A DNA stretch of 64,000 nucleotides, taken from positions 32,290,104 to 32,354,103 of the forward strand of contig OU862917.1 in the NCBI GenBank assembly GCA_917880885.1, read 5' to 3'. The position numbers and the translations under genes were made by a program. Below are positions 53,650 to 64,000 of the stretch, one piece after another. The stretch's first letter is position 1. Every line of letters begins with the position of its first letter. The notes beneath the pieces are model-generated. The model did not search any database and had not been told where the DNA came from. It saw nothing but the letters and a program-made list of their open reading frames with translations. Origin of the DNA: Limnephilus marmoratus (lineage: Eukaryota > Arthropoda > Insecta > Trichoptera > Limnephilidae).

Positions 53650-54840
53650 GTTTATAATAATAATATAATATCTTTATTCAATTAAATTTGCAACATTATA
53701 ACTAAGAAAGTACATGTTCAGTGTAATTTATAATGGTGTATAGATTATATTTGTACAGAAAGTTAACAAACAGAAAATAATATTCTTATGACCAGTAGGT
53801 TAAAGGTAGTTTAAAGAATACAAATTTATAGCTATATAGTTGTGGATTCTTATAAACCGCCTCACTAGGCTAGCCTGTGTTGAAGCAGTAATTTAATAAG
53901 TCAATCTAGAATACTTGCGAACATATCTACACTTGCATTAAAATAAAATGGTTGAATTAATAATAAATTTGAATAATACCAACCAGGTATCATTAGTAAT
54001 TTCGGATTTGGGTGAGTGTACCGGTAAAGGCTCATCATTACTTTTAATCCAAATTTTTATGTTTTCTTTGAAATTTTCTTGTGAGTCACATTTTTTTATT
54101 AAGTCTAGAAGAATGTTATAAAGCCTTGCTGCAAGGTATCTGAAGATTCGTTGACCAAAAGTAGTATGCATTATGGGAATTTGTAGTAAAACTTTGTTAT
54201 TAGTGTTTAAACGAGTATTTAATCTTTTTTCATAGTATTTATCAAAGATATTGAAATATAAGTAGATGTGCTATCTGTTGTTTTTACTATGTGGGCCTGC
54301 GCTTCCGGGTGTCGCCGATATTGTTTACCAATTAACAAATAAACTAAAAGAACAAATAATTAACGAATAAACCAAACGAACGTTAAACTAAATGAACGAA
54401 TTCTTTCCTTATTCAAAATATATTGTTAACTAATACTAATGCACATTTTAAAAAAATCAACGAAATGAACAAATTCTTTTTGTATGAAAACTACGCTAAT
54501 TAGCGCGTAGTCCGGCGACAGTTGCGCGGACACCATAGCATATCTCTCTGTATTTGAATATTTTTGGTATTTATGTATATTTGTGAAAAGATGAGTGGGA
54601 GTTGTTTTTGCATATTTCTTCCAAACTTCAAACACATTCACAAAATTAAAGATTAAGTTTGAGTCGGTAATTAGGGGTGGCCTAAGGATTAATATAAAAT
54701 TAAAAATTATTATTATAAAAATAGTTTTCTGTGCCTTTGTGATTGGGTCTTGTGCTGATGCAGTGCCACCTCCCCATGCTAGATATGGTTCGCGAATTCT
54801 GAAAATGCATAACAATGCATTTTATTCAGGGTTTTAAGGG
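53650..54840 (-). pseudogene. LINE C-terminus interrupted by MITE copy 3
   Basis: Joining the flanks of the MITE, the minus strand encodes an AWGGGTASAQDPITKAQKTI segment, then VFEVWKKYAKTTPTHLF, NTNNKVLLQIPIMHTTFGQR, IFRYLAARLYNILL and ENFKENIKIWI. The TTFGQR..RYLAARLYN block is the usual end of CR1/Jockey-type ORF2. The frame between the first and second blocks is broken. The 3' end is AATAAAGATATTATATTATT near 53655. Confidence 0.65.
54243..54566. mobile_element. 324-bp hAT-type MITE, copy 3 (reverse orientation)
   Basis: Perfect 8-bp duplications GTATTTAT at 54235-54242 and 54567-54574. The ends are CAAAGATATT and AATATTTTTG. Inserted within the LINE coding region of the previous entry. 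The 129-codon minus frame running across it is not a gene. Confidence 0.92.
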
Positions 54841-55794
54841 ATGTTCTTGAATCAAGTGATTCCTGACATTATTTGATGAAAAAAAAATGCTATTGAAATT
54901 TTGATCTCCGGTGACTTTTTTTATATCCTTTTTTAATTTTTTTTTCCAAAATCAAACAAAACCATATTTTTCCATATGTCGTCATTGGTCACTCAGCCGA
55001 GTAACCAAAATATAATTTGAATCACCGGTTAAAGTAAGTCATGGTACGCCCCTAACATCCTGGTTATTTTTTGAAAAGCCTGAGCGATTATTTAAAAAAA
55101 AAACTTTAAACTCCAGATTTGCAATTGTAATATATTTTCATGAGTTTGCGCTAGTTTTATAATAAGTTTAAAACGTATTTATACTCGTTTGACTGAATAT
55201 CAAAGTAAAACATGTAAGTAAATGAGGGTGAATAAGGCTGCTCCGTGAAAGTTTTTTCTTTTTACTAACGACGTTGCGTGTGTGGGCCAAAGTAAGAACG
55301 ACAGTAATTTCGCCAAAACAACGCATTACCTGAATATTTCACTCTGTTTTCAAATATGTATGCGGACAAAGTTTCCCCGAGCCTGCTGATTTATTTGCTA
55401 TCTTTTGTACATTTAATACAGGGATCATAAAATACCGTAAAACCAGCGCAACGATTAAAACATTCACTTTTTTTTCAAGGACACACTACAAAGTATGTGA
55501 GTTATACGTTACAAAGTATGGTATTATAATACTTTACCAGGGTAATGGATAAAATTTTTAAAAGAACCGCTTAGATTGTTTGGTTATGTAGAGCGGGTGC
55601 GCAAAAAAGAAGTGTAAATAGTATATATGATGCGTAAGTTTGAATCAAATACTTGAGTCGGCCCATGTCAAGAATCAGAATAACAGTATAGTACATGAAT
55701 GTGAGTGATGCAAGAAACCTATACCGAGACATTTGTGTAGCGGTTTATCCTCTATGCCAACTCCTGTGGATAAACAGGGTGATTGGTAATTAGC
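54841..55794. other. AT-rich, no recognised gene
   Basis: No open frame, TIR or shared repeat was noticed. Confidence 0.3.
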
Positions 55795-56053
55795 AAAGAT
55801 ATTTATTATTATTATTTATTATTTATTAATTTCAACGCCCTGATGGGCTTTTACATTATAAGTTTATAATACAGAGACATTTTTTTTAAATAAAAAAGAT
55901 AAACTATAAAAATATAACTAGTAAACATCATATGAACGGTAGGTATACAGATAAATTTAGGAAAGATAGTGCATTATAATAAAAGAGAATGTTTCTAAGT
56001 TGTAAATGGCATAGAAATAAACAAGTAGGTATGTTAGTAATTTAAAAAAATTA
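55795..56053 (-). mobile_element. LINE 3' end related to J2
   Basis: On the minus strand GTAAAAGCCCATCAGGGCG is followed by a TTAAT/AAT tail at 55800-55840. This matches the J2 end at 2015-2053. Only UTR remains. MITE copy 4 lies upstream. Confidence 0.65.
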
Positions 56054-56901
56054 CAGGTGAATAATTGAAATATAAGTAGACTAGCTGGTTCCCGGCATGC
56101 GTTGCTATGCCATTTAATAGATCGTTTTTCCCTGCGTGTCCTTTCCCATTCTTCCCATCCCCTTTCTGCCTCCTCTTCCTCGCCCACATCCCCTTCTCCT
56201 CTTGCGTTCCCACTCCGCCTCCCCCACCTTCCCTCTCCCCACACCAATCCCCCCCTTCCCCCGTCCAGTAAATCCCCCTCCCGAGTTCCCCTCCCCCTTC
56301 CCGCTTTCCATACATTTATTCCCGGTACTTTCAGCTTTCAAACAGCTCGCGTGCCACCTATTACAATTTTTTTACACAAATTTCATAATGCCAGAGCTCA
56401 CCAGTAGTTTAGTTTATACAAACCTTGTCCTGACAATAACGAACACGGAAAAAAAAGAATTATCCAATTTGGTGCAGTCGTTCAGAAGTTATGAGCGTAC
56501 ATACATTTCGGCGATTCATTTTTATTTATATAGATATAGAAGAAGAAGATAGAAGATAGATAGATAGATAGATAGATGTGCTATCTGCAGTTTTTACTAG
56601 GTGGGACTGCGCTTCCGGGTGTCGCCGATTTTGTTTACCAATTAACAGATAAACTAAATGAACGAATAATTAACGAATAAAGCAAACGAACGTTAAACTA
56701 AATGAACGAATTCTTTCTGTATTCAAACTATATTGTTAACCAATACTAATGCACATCTTCAAAAAATCAACGAAATGAACAAATTATTTTTGTATGCAAA
56801 CTACTCTAATTAGGGCGTAGTCCGCCGACAGTTGCGCGGACACCATATAGCCGGACACCTTACACCGGACAGCATATCTCTTTTGTATTTGAATATCTTT
56901 G
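56054..56901. mobile_element. hAT-type MITE, copy 4, split by Helitron H5
   Basis: The left end is degenerate (CAGGTGAATAATTGAAATAT) up to 56080 and the remainder runs 56577-56901, ending AATATCTTTG. It matches copy 3 in orientation and order, with an extra ~23 bp (CCGGACACCTTACACCGGAC) near 56855. The duplication is GTAATTAG on the right; the left is not certain. Confidence 0.8.
56081..56576 (-). mobile_element. Helitron H5 inside MITE copy 4
   Basis: The minus strand starts TC at 56576 in a TCTA microsatellite followed by ATAAATAAAAATGAATCGCC and ends GCATGCCGGGAACCAGCTAG at 56081. The host reads AAGTAGA then TGTGCTATC without a gap, exactly as in MITE copy 3. Pyrimidine tract 56128-56300 on the plus strand. 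Confidence 0.92.
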
Positions 56902-56956
56902 GTAATTAGTTATATAGGAGCTAGGATTTAGGTGCATATTTGGATATACATTTATG

Positions 56957-57150
56957 TTTTTTACATTGGCTCCATACATCCCCTAGGGCTTAGGTTAGGT
57001 CTCCCTCAACCAATCTCCCAATCCGGTCCGCCACGCAGTACGTGAGCAAACGCATGACCTACACATGACCCCAAAACCCGGTCACCCCTGCTAAGTCACC
57101 TAACGTAGCGAACCATTGTAGTGACCTATGGCGGAAGTCATGCTGCCAAA
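56957..57150 (-). mobile_element. SINE-B copy, internally deleted
   Basis: The minus-strand order is AGGTCACTACAATGGTTCGC, TACGTTAGGTGACTTAGCAG, GGCGGACCGGATTGGGAG, then directly the tail TGTATGGAGCCAATGTAAAA. About 150 bp of the middle and the inner hairpin are lost. Confidence 0.65.
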
Positions 57151-58384
57151 TTTCTTGCGGTGAAAAGTTTTAAATTTGTGTAATAATAAAAAAGAATAAA
57201 ATAACAGATATGCCTATTTTAGTAGGAACGCAATAGTAAAAACAGATATAAATTATAGTGATTCAATTATGTGCTTTTCCCCGCTTTTTTTTTATAAAAA
57301 CGTTATTTCATTTTCAGCATTATTCACCGAAATATTCCTACCTAAGATACTGCAAGCTACCTTCATTTTGGTGTGAAATACCTTCATTCATCAGATAAAA
57401 CAGAACATATAAAAATAATATTGTTATTAGATGCCTCACCTTTTCGACAAAGATTTCTACTTGTCGATGAAATTCTAGTTACATTTTTTTATTTCCTTAG
57501 AAAGTGTAAAAACAGTTCACCTATTTTTTAAATTAATTTGCAGTTACCTTCCTGACGAAGTATCGTCATGATGTGGTTTCCAACCCAAGCTTTCCTAGTC
57601 AATAGTATGTTAGCACTATCCTCTCTGATTCTTTTCATCATTGATTTAATATGAGTGTGGAGAACAACATTTACAATACGCGTGCCACACGGAGAAGGCA
57701 ATTTTCTTCATTTAAGGATATTTTTCCGCGAGCACAGGACAGGGTGACACATTTTAAATATTCGCGCTCACAAACCTATAACACCTTATCTTTTCAAGCT
57801 TTGTCTTTCCTTTACAGGGAGCCCAAAATACACAGCAAAATAGTGAAATTGAGAGCTCATCCTCTCGTTTATGCAGCGCACCAGATGTCGTGCTATTATT
57901 TTTTAAGGTTATATTTTACTAAGCACGCTTTTTTCTGTTATCATTTATCTCTGGCCATTATTGAACCCATTTCTTTATAAGCAGGCGTGGAAACGCAAGC
58001 TTTTAGGACTTTGTCACATTTTTAACACAAAATACCAGGAACAGCTTCTCTTGGAAGAAACTAGTCTGTAATAAATTCTGCCTCTTACTTCATAATAAAT
58101 CATTCACAAAGTCCATAAGCTGAGCATCTCAACTATGAAGCAGAAAAAATATTTTTTTGTTCAGAAGAGCAAAAAACCATGAATTTTGCAACTCTAATGA
58201 ATTTTGGATGGTTTTTTTTTCTGCAAATCTTGAGTTTAATTTTGGGTATACGGACAGCTTATACCTATATCCAACAACAGCAATCCACTGTGTTGTTAAT
58301 TCCACATTTGCAATCTTTTTCAATTGTTCAATTTCAAAAATGAAATGTTTTAAGGTTTCTACTTTTTCATCACGCTTAAAATGC
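57151..58384. other. Unassigned sequence with a 109-codon plus frame
   Basis: The frame 57651-57980 (starting MSVENNIYNTRATRRR) has an initial ATG and mixed composition, but no family is recognised and its C-terminus is hydrophobic. Other frames here are shorter. Confidence 0.18.
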
Positions 58385-58560
58385 CTTTAACTGTGTTTAG
58401 TGAATAGGCCCGAATAGCTAGATACTTTCTCACCTTCCGCTTTACAATCTCCCTCCCCCTCCCCGTTCCCAGCCTCAAAATACATACCAATTGAGGTTGC
58501 CATAGTCTCAATGGCTCCAGACGGTAGGGAGCATCCATTCGTGCGGTATTCATAAAAAAT
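58385..58560 (+). mobile_element. SINE-A copy 4, 5'-truncated
   Basis: It starts within the body (TTTAACTGTGTTTAGTGAAT) and follows the family to CAATTGAGGTTGCCATAGTC, GGCTCCAGACGG and a GTGCGGTATTCATAAAAAAT end. The tRNA head is missing. Confidence 0.7.
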
Positions 58561-58744
58561 ATTCCGATTTTACAAAATGTTTATTAAGAAAAGTTTTTTT
58601 TTCTTGAAATGACGCGGTCGTGGAAATTATCACGTCATAGATAGATACCAATTAATTAAATTAATATCAATGTCGTATATTTGTCATTAATTCCATACAT
58701 AATTTTTTTTAAATTTGATGAGAGGTTAAGTTCTTGGGTTCTGG

Positions 58745-59310
58745 ATCCAAAAGTACCGGATCGAAAATCATTGTCCCGGAGGCGTATTTCCAAAACCTAT
58801 ACCGGTATTTTCAATATTAAAATTTAAATTCTTAGAAATAAAATTATAATTTCTAATATTCGCATTGGAAGATTATTTTATCTAGATTTTAGAACAATTT
58901 TTGTTTTTGCAAAGTGATAAAAAGTAACCAATATAGAGGTGTATTTACCATAAATGGGAATAATCAGGAATTTTGCGCGCCAACCCGGACGCTTGCAGAT
59001 TATTTTATCTAGATTTTAGAACAATTTTTGTTTTTTTTTTTAAGACCTTCATTCATACAACACATAAATTTGGACTTGAAACCAAATTGAATGGTTACTT
59101 TTTAAAAATCTAAGTAATTTATTTTTTATCTAGTACCGATTTCTGCTACTTTATTTATTTATGATTTAAATTATAAAATATAGGCAATTAAAGAATTACA
59201 TTTTTCGGGATTTAAAAAGAAAATTTAACAATTTTTTGTAATTCAACAGTAATAATTAAAAAAATATTGTTCCCAAACTATTTTTTAACCCGTTTAATCA
59301 CAGGAGACCA
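58745..59310 (-). repeat. Old dispersed repeat, partner of 5325-6065
   Basis: A 38-bp word (GATTATTTTATCTAGATTTT...) occurs twice, at 58871-58908 and 58998-59035, and once inverted at 5520-5557. GGAATTTTGCGCGCCAACCC matches inverted near 5440. TTAA followed by CCCGTTTAATCACAGGAGAC stands at 59285. Confidence 0.5.
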
Positions 59311-60479
59311 TATTTGTCCCAACGCACATAGGTCTCATATAAAACGCCGTAACTTCCTTACTATCATAGTTAGAAATATGTTCTAATCGGTATTAGAAAG
59401 GAAAAACATCACGCTTTATATTCCAATCTAAAAAATAGCCACCAAAAAAGTAAAATATACACTTTTATGTACACAAAGTTTTGAATCGCAAATTAAAAAA
59501 AAGAATTTGAAACTTCGGGAATTTTTAATAAATAATTTTTCATAGAGCGACTAAAAGCGAGGTTACAATATGTGTTTGTTATACATTTGTCTAATAAAAT
59601 ATGTATGTGTTTTTATTTTTTTTTTATTATCAGTAACTTAAGTTAGAAAAAACGTAAGGTGAGCCATTTTGAAAACTTTTTTATGTTTGTATGCAAAAAT
59701 TTTATAATTTAAAAAAAAATGTTTTTTTCGATTTCTATAATTTGAAAGCTTATTTCATCACCTTTCTAAAACAGTTTTTGGTTTTTCAATGTGCTCCAAA
59801 ATATTTCAAATATTTGCATTTTATTGTAAAGCGAAAATATTTTGACCATCCGAAAAAAAGCCAAATTAATGCAATATAAAATAAAATAATAAGACATTGT
59901 AAAAATAATGCGGTTTTTGGGTCGAAATTTTTAATTTATGTACGACAAATTTCTGTTCCAACGAAAATCGATTATTTGCAATTGAATTTTAAAGCAATAA
60001 ATTAAATTCATATTTTTATTTTATCTTTGTACAGGCTAGGATAAAATTGTTTTTACCGGTGTTGCCTCTAAAATCGTGAAAAATCGATTTTTTACTAGCC
60101 TATATTTTATTATTTAATTGACGAATATATAAAGTAGCACTCATCCGTACTAGATATTTGTTTCACCTTTTGCTTAAAAATGTAATTATTCAGTTTGGTC
60201 AAGTACTTTTGCTTCAAATTCAAAATTAAGTTTTGTGGTAGAAAGGCCGCGCAGCAGTTCCTCATTAACATTACCGCATAAAACTTCCATCAGCTAAAAA
60301 AATGTTTACGACACGCGACATCTCATAGCCAATTATAAATTATTATTAACACGTCCGCTAAAATCACGCTATCAGAAAGAATGAGTCACAAGTTATTAAC
60401 TGCTTTTAATTAATGCATGCTGATATGTATTTTTGTCGTGATTCAAAGCGTAGATAGAAGTCGACCTCCATTGCAATAA
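59311..60479. other. Very AT-rich, no recognised gene
   Basis: Long A and T runs. The 62-codon frame at 59691-59879 is composition-driven. Confidence 0.3.
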
Positions 60480-61410
60480 AACAATGCAGGGGTAGGCTGC
60501 CAAATTGGAGGACAGTTTCTGAACAACATCAGTTATGCGGACGACATGGTATTGATGGCACCATCCATAAGGGGCCGACGTATTCTTTTAAAGATCTGCG
60601 AAGAGTTTGCTGAAGAAACAAACATGCAATACAACCCCACTAAAACGGCTCTACTGGTCGTAAGATATGGACAAGGACCAAAAAATATTCCTCCAGCTAC
60701 CCTGAATGGTGTGAACCTGCAGGTGACTGAAGGAACTAAATACCTTGGACACATAATCACCAGTAATCTGATGGACGATGACGACATCGATAGGCAAAGA
60801 AGAGCTCTCAGTGTAAAAGCAAACATGCTCAGTAGAAAATTCCGCCTTTGCAGTACTGCTGTAAAAAGGACGCTCTTCCTTTCCTTCTGCGCAACACTGT
60901 ATACGTGTGAACTCTGGGCAAACTACAAGAAGAGTAGTATAGAAACACTTCGGGCTCAGTATAACAACGCCTTCCGCATAATGTTTGGTCTCCCCAGATA
61001 TTGCAGCGCTTCCCGGATGTTCACGGAAGGGCGAGTTCCTGGCTTTGCAGCCCTTATTAGATCCAGGGTGGCAGGAATTAGGGAAAGGATAACCAGCTCT
61101 GGAAACATCCTCGTCATGGAAGCCCGCCTCAGTCCATCATCCAGTATTGATGCACACTGGAGAAAAATACTGGCTCCTTACGTGCTCGCAGAATCCTGAA
61201 AGCTTAATATTATTATTTCTTTTGTTTTCCTTTTACTACTATTAGCTTATTATCTTTTTTTGTTTCGTGTACATTCATATCCACCTTCTTTTTCTTTTTT
61301 TCCTTTCAAATACTTTGTACATGTATGTGTATATTATACCCTTATGGAATGTGTGGGATTGCACTCTCCTCCCCACATACTGGAATAAACACTTATTTAT
61401 TTATTTATTT
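60480..61410 (+). pseudogene. Non-LTR reverse transcriptase with YADD, 5'-truncated LINE
   Basis: The frame is open from 60483 to the TGA at 61197-61199. It reads GCQIGGQFLNNISYADDMVL, with the catalytic YADD at 60534-60545, then ICEEFAEETNMQYNPTKTAL, TKYLGHIITSNLMDDDDIDR, FCATLYTCELW and ALRAQYNNAFRIMFGLPR-like text. The fingers and endonuclease are lost, but the remaining ~239 codons have no stop. A 3' UTR of about 200 bp ends in ATTT repeats near 61400. It differs from J1 and J2; the clade is not assigned. The best-preserved coding stretch in the window. Confidence 0.85.
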
Positions 61411-61658
61411 TATTATTGCATTTTCTGCATATTATTTGATTCTTAGTCGAGAGTTTGCTGCGTTGTAATAAAAAATATGACATTATAAGGAAAAGAACAA
61501 CGATTATCATTATTTGTAATTATCATGTTTGTTTATGATTCGTTTCCACATGACTTTAGTTGTCTATAGGCTCTTCGGGTCACTCAGTCTCGTTTCCGAG
61601 TTGTGCCGAAGGTAGATGTGCGCAGTCATTATAATTCCAGAGCTCTGCAGGCAAAATA

Positions 61659-62042
61659 CAACGTGTCCGGAAACTCGTAGTACAAGCGGGAAACTGGTGA
61701 ATCTACATCACGTAGAGAACCCAAAAAACATATTTTTTTCGATCTGAGCATTTCGATTTTAATATTATTTTTTTCTATTTTTCCATTTTTTCGGCAACTA
61801 AAGGGTTAAAAAAAATTTTGAGCCCGGTTTACCCTTCGTTGCATTTTATAAGACATTACACAGCTGAAATCAACCCCCTAGTGAAATTTTTTTTCAAATT
61901 TAACCTAAAAAATTCCAACTTCGGACCCGATTTACTCGAAAACGAAAGCTCAAATCAAAAAAATTTAAACCACAAAATCGACTCCAAATGTGATGTGGAT
62001 TCTCCAGTTTCCCGCTTGTACTACGAGTTTCCGGACACCTTG
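61659..62042. mobile_element. 384-bp MITE with ~52-bp TIRs and TA duplication
   Basis: Ends CAACGTGTCCGGAAACTCGT (61659) and the complement of CAAGGTGTCCGGAAACTCGT (62042). The inverted match continues to about 52 bp with three differences. TA at 61657-61658 and 62043-62044. Long TIRs with TA duplication fit Tc1/mariner-type non-autonomous elements. The 157-codon frame across the right half is not a gene. Confidence 0.8.
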
Positions 62043-62424
62043 TATAGCTTTCAGCCAGGAAGAATTTTTGTCCTTCGAAGTATAATTATACATTACGATA
62101 CGTCAATAAACAATCACTGTGATTTACAGAACCTACGGATGGGTTGTTTAAAATTTTTTGAACAAATCATCAAATATTTGAAGTTAATTTTCACGTTCTG
62201 TAAAAGTTCTTATTTCAGTATTATGAAGCAATTGGCCTATAATCAATACATATATATTATTTTAAAAAATGTACAATGTGCGTGCCGCTAAAACTCGAAA
62301 CGAGATCCGGTACGATCGAGGGAGTTATATGGTGTGGTAGCCCTCTATCCCCATTCATGAAGGTTCCCGTTTTTACCAGAAGGGCTTGCTTTTGAAGATG
62401 TAAGGGCTGGAAATTATGCCCTCT

Positions 62425-62606
62425 AGAAAATTCTAGAATAGTCCAGAACGTGTATTGTCCAGTATTCGAGAGCATTCCACACATTCCAAACATCCCGGAA
62501 CATTCTGGAATGTTGTGGAATGTTCGGGAATTGTCTGGAACGTTCGGCAACATACCAGAATATTTCAGATCATTGTGGAACATTGTGGAATGTTGTGGAA
62601 TGTTCA
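62425..62606. promoter_or_regulatory. Array of heat-shock-element-like pentamers
   Basis: Alternating nGAAn and nTTCn pentamers in strict 5-bp register. 62425-62449 has five (the first three perfect: AGAAAATTCTAGAAT). 62497-62566 has fourteen consecutive positions, of which nine match exactly. 62577-62606 has six more, four exact. The basic decamer is GGAATGTTCT-like. HSF trimers bind three such units; here up to nine or more are contiguous. No host gene start is visible nearby. Confidence 0.65.
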
Positions 62607-62740
62607 TTGTGGATCATTCGAAACCTATTTTGCATGGATGGGGCTACCCATTGGTAAGGGTACATAATTAAAGATTCACCGTGGGTTCGAACATCACTTC
62701 AATCTCATATCAACTCCCTGAGCGAAGCCGGGTACCCTAG
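62607..62740 (+). mobile_element. Helitron-like 3' end next to the array
   Basis: GAGCGAAGCCGGGTACCCTAG ends near 62736. The GCGAAGCCGGG hairpin-plus-CTAG arrangement resembles lepidopteran Helitron 3' termini, though the base after CTAG is C rather than T. The 5' start was not identified, so whether the array belongs to the element is inference. Confidence 0.4.
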
Positions 62741-62899
62741 CTACTGATACAATAACAGAACTTGGATAGAACTTACACAGAATATGAAAACTAACTTCAA
62801 ATATTTGAAGAGTTGTTAAACTTTTTCGAAACAACCCATCCTTGTCTTTCAACCTGTGGGGAGTCATACCCCGAAACAAGTAAATTATGCTAAGCATCA

Positions 62900-64000
62900 C
62901 TTTGTTAATATTTTGTGGATTAATTTTGAGCTATCGTATATTTTATTTGCCGAAACACATTCCTTGAATAATAAACTATTTTAAAAATAACATTACGTGC
63001 GTTAATTTAATAAATTGATAGGTTTTACGATGTTTTTGTCAAGTTTCACGCATCGGACTTTGACAGTTTGAATCGCGGCACAATTTGACACACAAATTCC
63101 ATAGATAAATCATTAAAAAATATTCTGGTGTCGCCAGGTGATTGATACTTTTGGCTATGTCATGAATGATGTTGGCGCAAACGATTCTGACCTTGTCCTT
63201 CATACAAATTCTTTATACATAAGGGTCAAAATCGCATTAAAAACGTATATATTTTCGAAATTTGTTCCGGACGCGCGGTTGCTGTTCCGGCCAATGAGAG
63301 GTCAATAAGCTTCCTGTAATAAGGTACTGGAGAATAATGGAGAATACTGGTAGCAGTACTTACAAATACCGAATGCCTCTGGAGAAAACAAAGCAGATAT
63401 TACACTTATAATGTCTTATTTTTTTATTGCGTCGAAGTTTTCGTTATGTCATAGGATGATTGCGTAAATGACTAATTCTAACTCAAATATAACTATAATC
63501 ATCTTTATAAATAGACATTTCTGATAATATCTGGTTAAATCCAGCGACACTCCTTTATAAATCAATATTGGACCTCTTCCCACGCAGTGCTATCGCCGAG
63601 AAGATAATCTTATTAGCGAATAGCGCGTAATCTGCGCAGCAAATGTCAGCTCTAATAATCTTACTAAGACAGCCTGAAATTGTTATTCCGTTGTCCGGAT
63701 CGGCCCGGGTGGCGCCGGGCAACAATTAATCTCGCAATGCCGCGCCGGGTCAACTCGAACACAATAGGTAGATATTAATAAATAAAAGATACGAGTACTT
63801 GTAGTAGTAGGTCTACTGGAATCAGCACCGAATGATTAGTTTAGGTGATAAGAATATAAACATATTTAAAGTGACCAAATGTGAAAACATTGTGTAATAT
63901 TCTCTCTTATTCTATTGCCCATTCCTATCGAAGGTCAGCTATCGTCAGGGTAGTCTTCACCCTGCTGGAAGCAGCTGTTGGGTCACTGGATCAACTAGGT
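62900..64000. other. No recognised gene
   Basis: A GC-rich patch at 63640-63770 (CGGCCCGGGTGGCGCCGGGC) stands out but has no open frame or repeat partner here. The rest is AT-rich. Confidence 0.3.

Larger units (their letters stand above)
62135..62845. repeat. Long inverted repeat with ~80-bp arms
   Basis: 62135-62215 and 62762-62845 are complementary in GGATGGGTTGTTT, AAATATTTGAAGTTA, TTTTCA and TTCTGT..AAGTTCT, with moderate divergence. The Helitron-like sequence with the GGAATGTTC array lies between them. Confidence 0.6.

Noticed and set aside
54426..54815. 129-codon minus frame
   Set aside because: It is a chance fusion of MITE copy 3 with a LINE remnant.
61818..62291. 157-codon plus frame
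   Set aside because: It crosses the right end of a TIR element and unrelated sequence and resembles no family.

Overview
The window is eukaryotic, AT-rich and packed with transposable elements. I find no intact host gene, operon, rRNA or CRISPR array. I infer a moth or butterfly (Lepidoptera), for these reasons: Helitron ends of the lepidopteran type, including a Lep1-type copy at 48885-49105; a mori-type mariner; many truncated Jockey-like non-LTR elements; a short TTAGG telomere-type run; and a repeat at 12.2-12.8 kb that I recognise from lepidopteran introns. The species cannot be told from the sequence alone.

Layout. 0-7 kb: Jockey-like LINE fragments (families called J1 and J2 here) mixed with SINE-A (tRNA-derived) and SINE-B (shares its 3' end with J1). 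7-15 kb: an L2/CR1-like LINE end, a short hAT element, SINE-A, a 325-bp hAT-type MITE, another LINE and a TTAA-flanked element. 15-20 kb: two Helitrons, a dead mariner holding a LINE, and a TTAA-flanked element holding a Helitron. 20-26 kb: a TIR element with poly-G tracts, a cluster of tRNA-headed SINE-C copies and a Jockey LINE. 26-28 kb: a degenerate ~95-bp satellite split by a Helitron that is split by a MITE. 29-37 kb: a full-length Helitron, two more TTAA elements, a SINE-in-SINE nest, two tRNA-like units and a J1 LINE tail. 38-46 kb: a possible solo LTR, a locally clustered repeat broken up by insertions, and TIR elements. 46-53 kb: a foldback-like array, a Lep1-type Helitron, and a hAT transposase relic holding a Helitron that holds a SINE-B. 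53-57 kb: a LINE interrupted by a MITE, and a MITE interrupted by a Helitron. 57-64 kb: LINE and TIR elements and a decamer array that fits heat-shock elements.

Nothing here works as a pathway. The interest lies in insertion history. Many junctions can be resolved from target-site duplications or empty-site copies in the same window, giving a relative chronology: satellite or old LINE first, then Helitron or mariner, then MITE or SINE. Coding stretches are dead fragments: reverse transcriptases with stops or 5' truncation, a mariner lacking its middle, and a hAT C-terminus. The clearest new observations are a dense HSF-site-like array at 62.4-62.6 kb, a nested 3' hairpin shared between a LINE and a SINE-like family, a 325-bp hAT MITE family with perfect 8-bp duplications, and a foldback-like element built from an iterated 10-mer.
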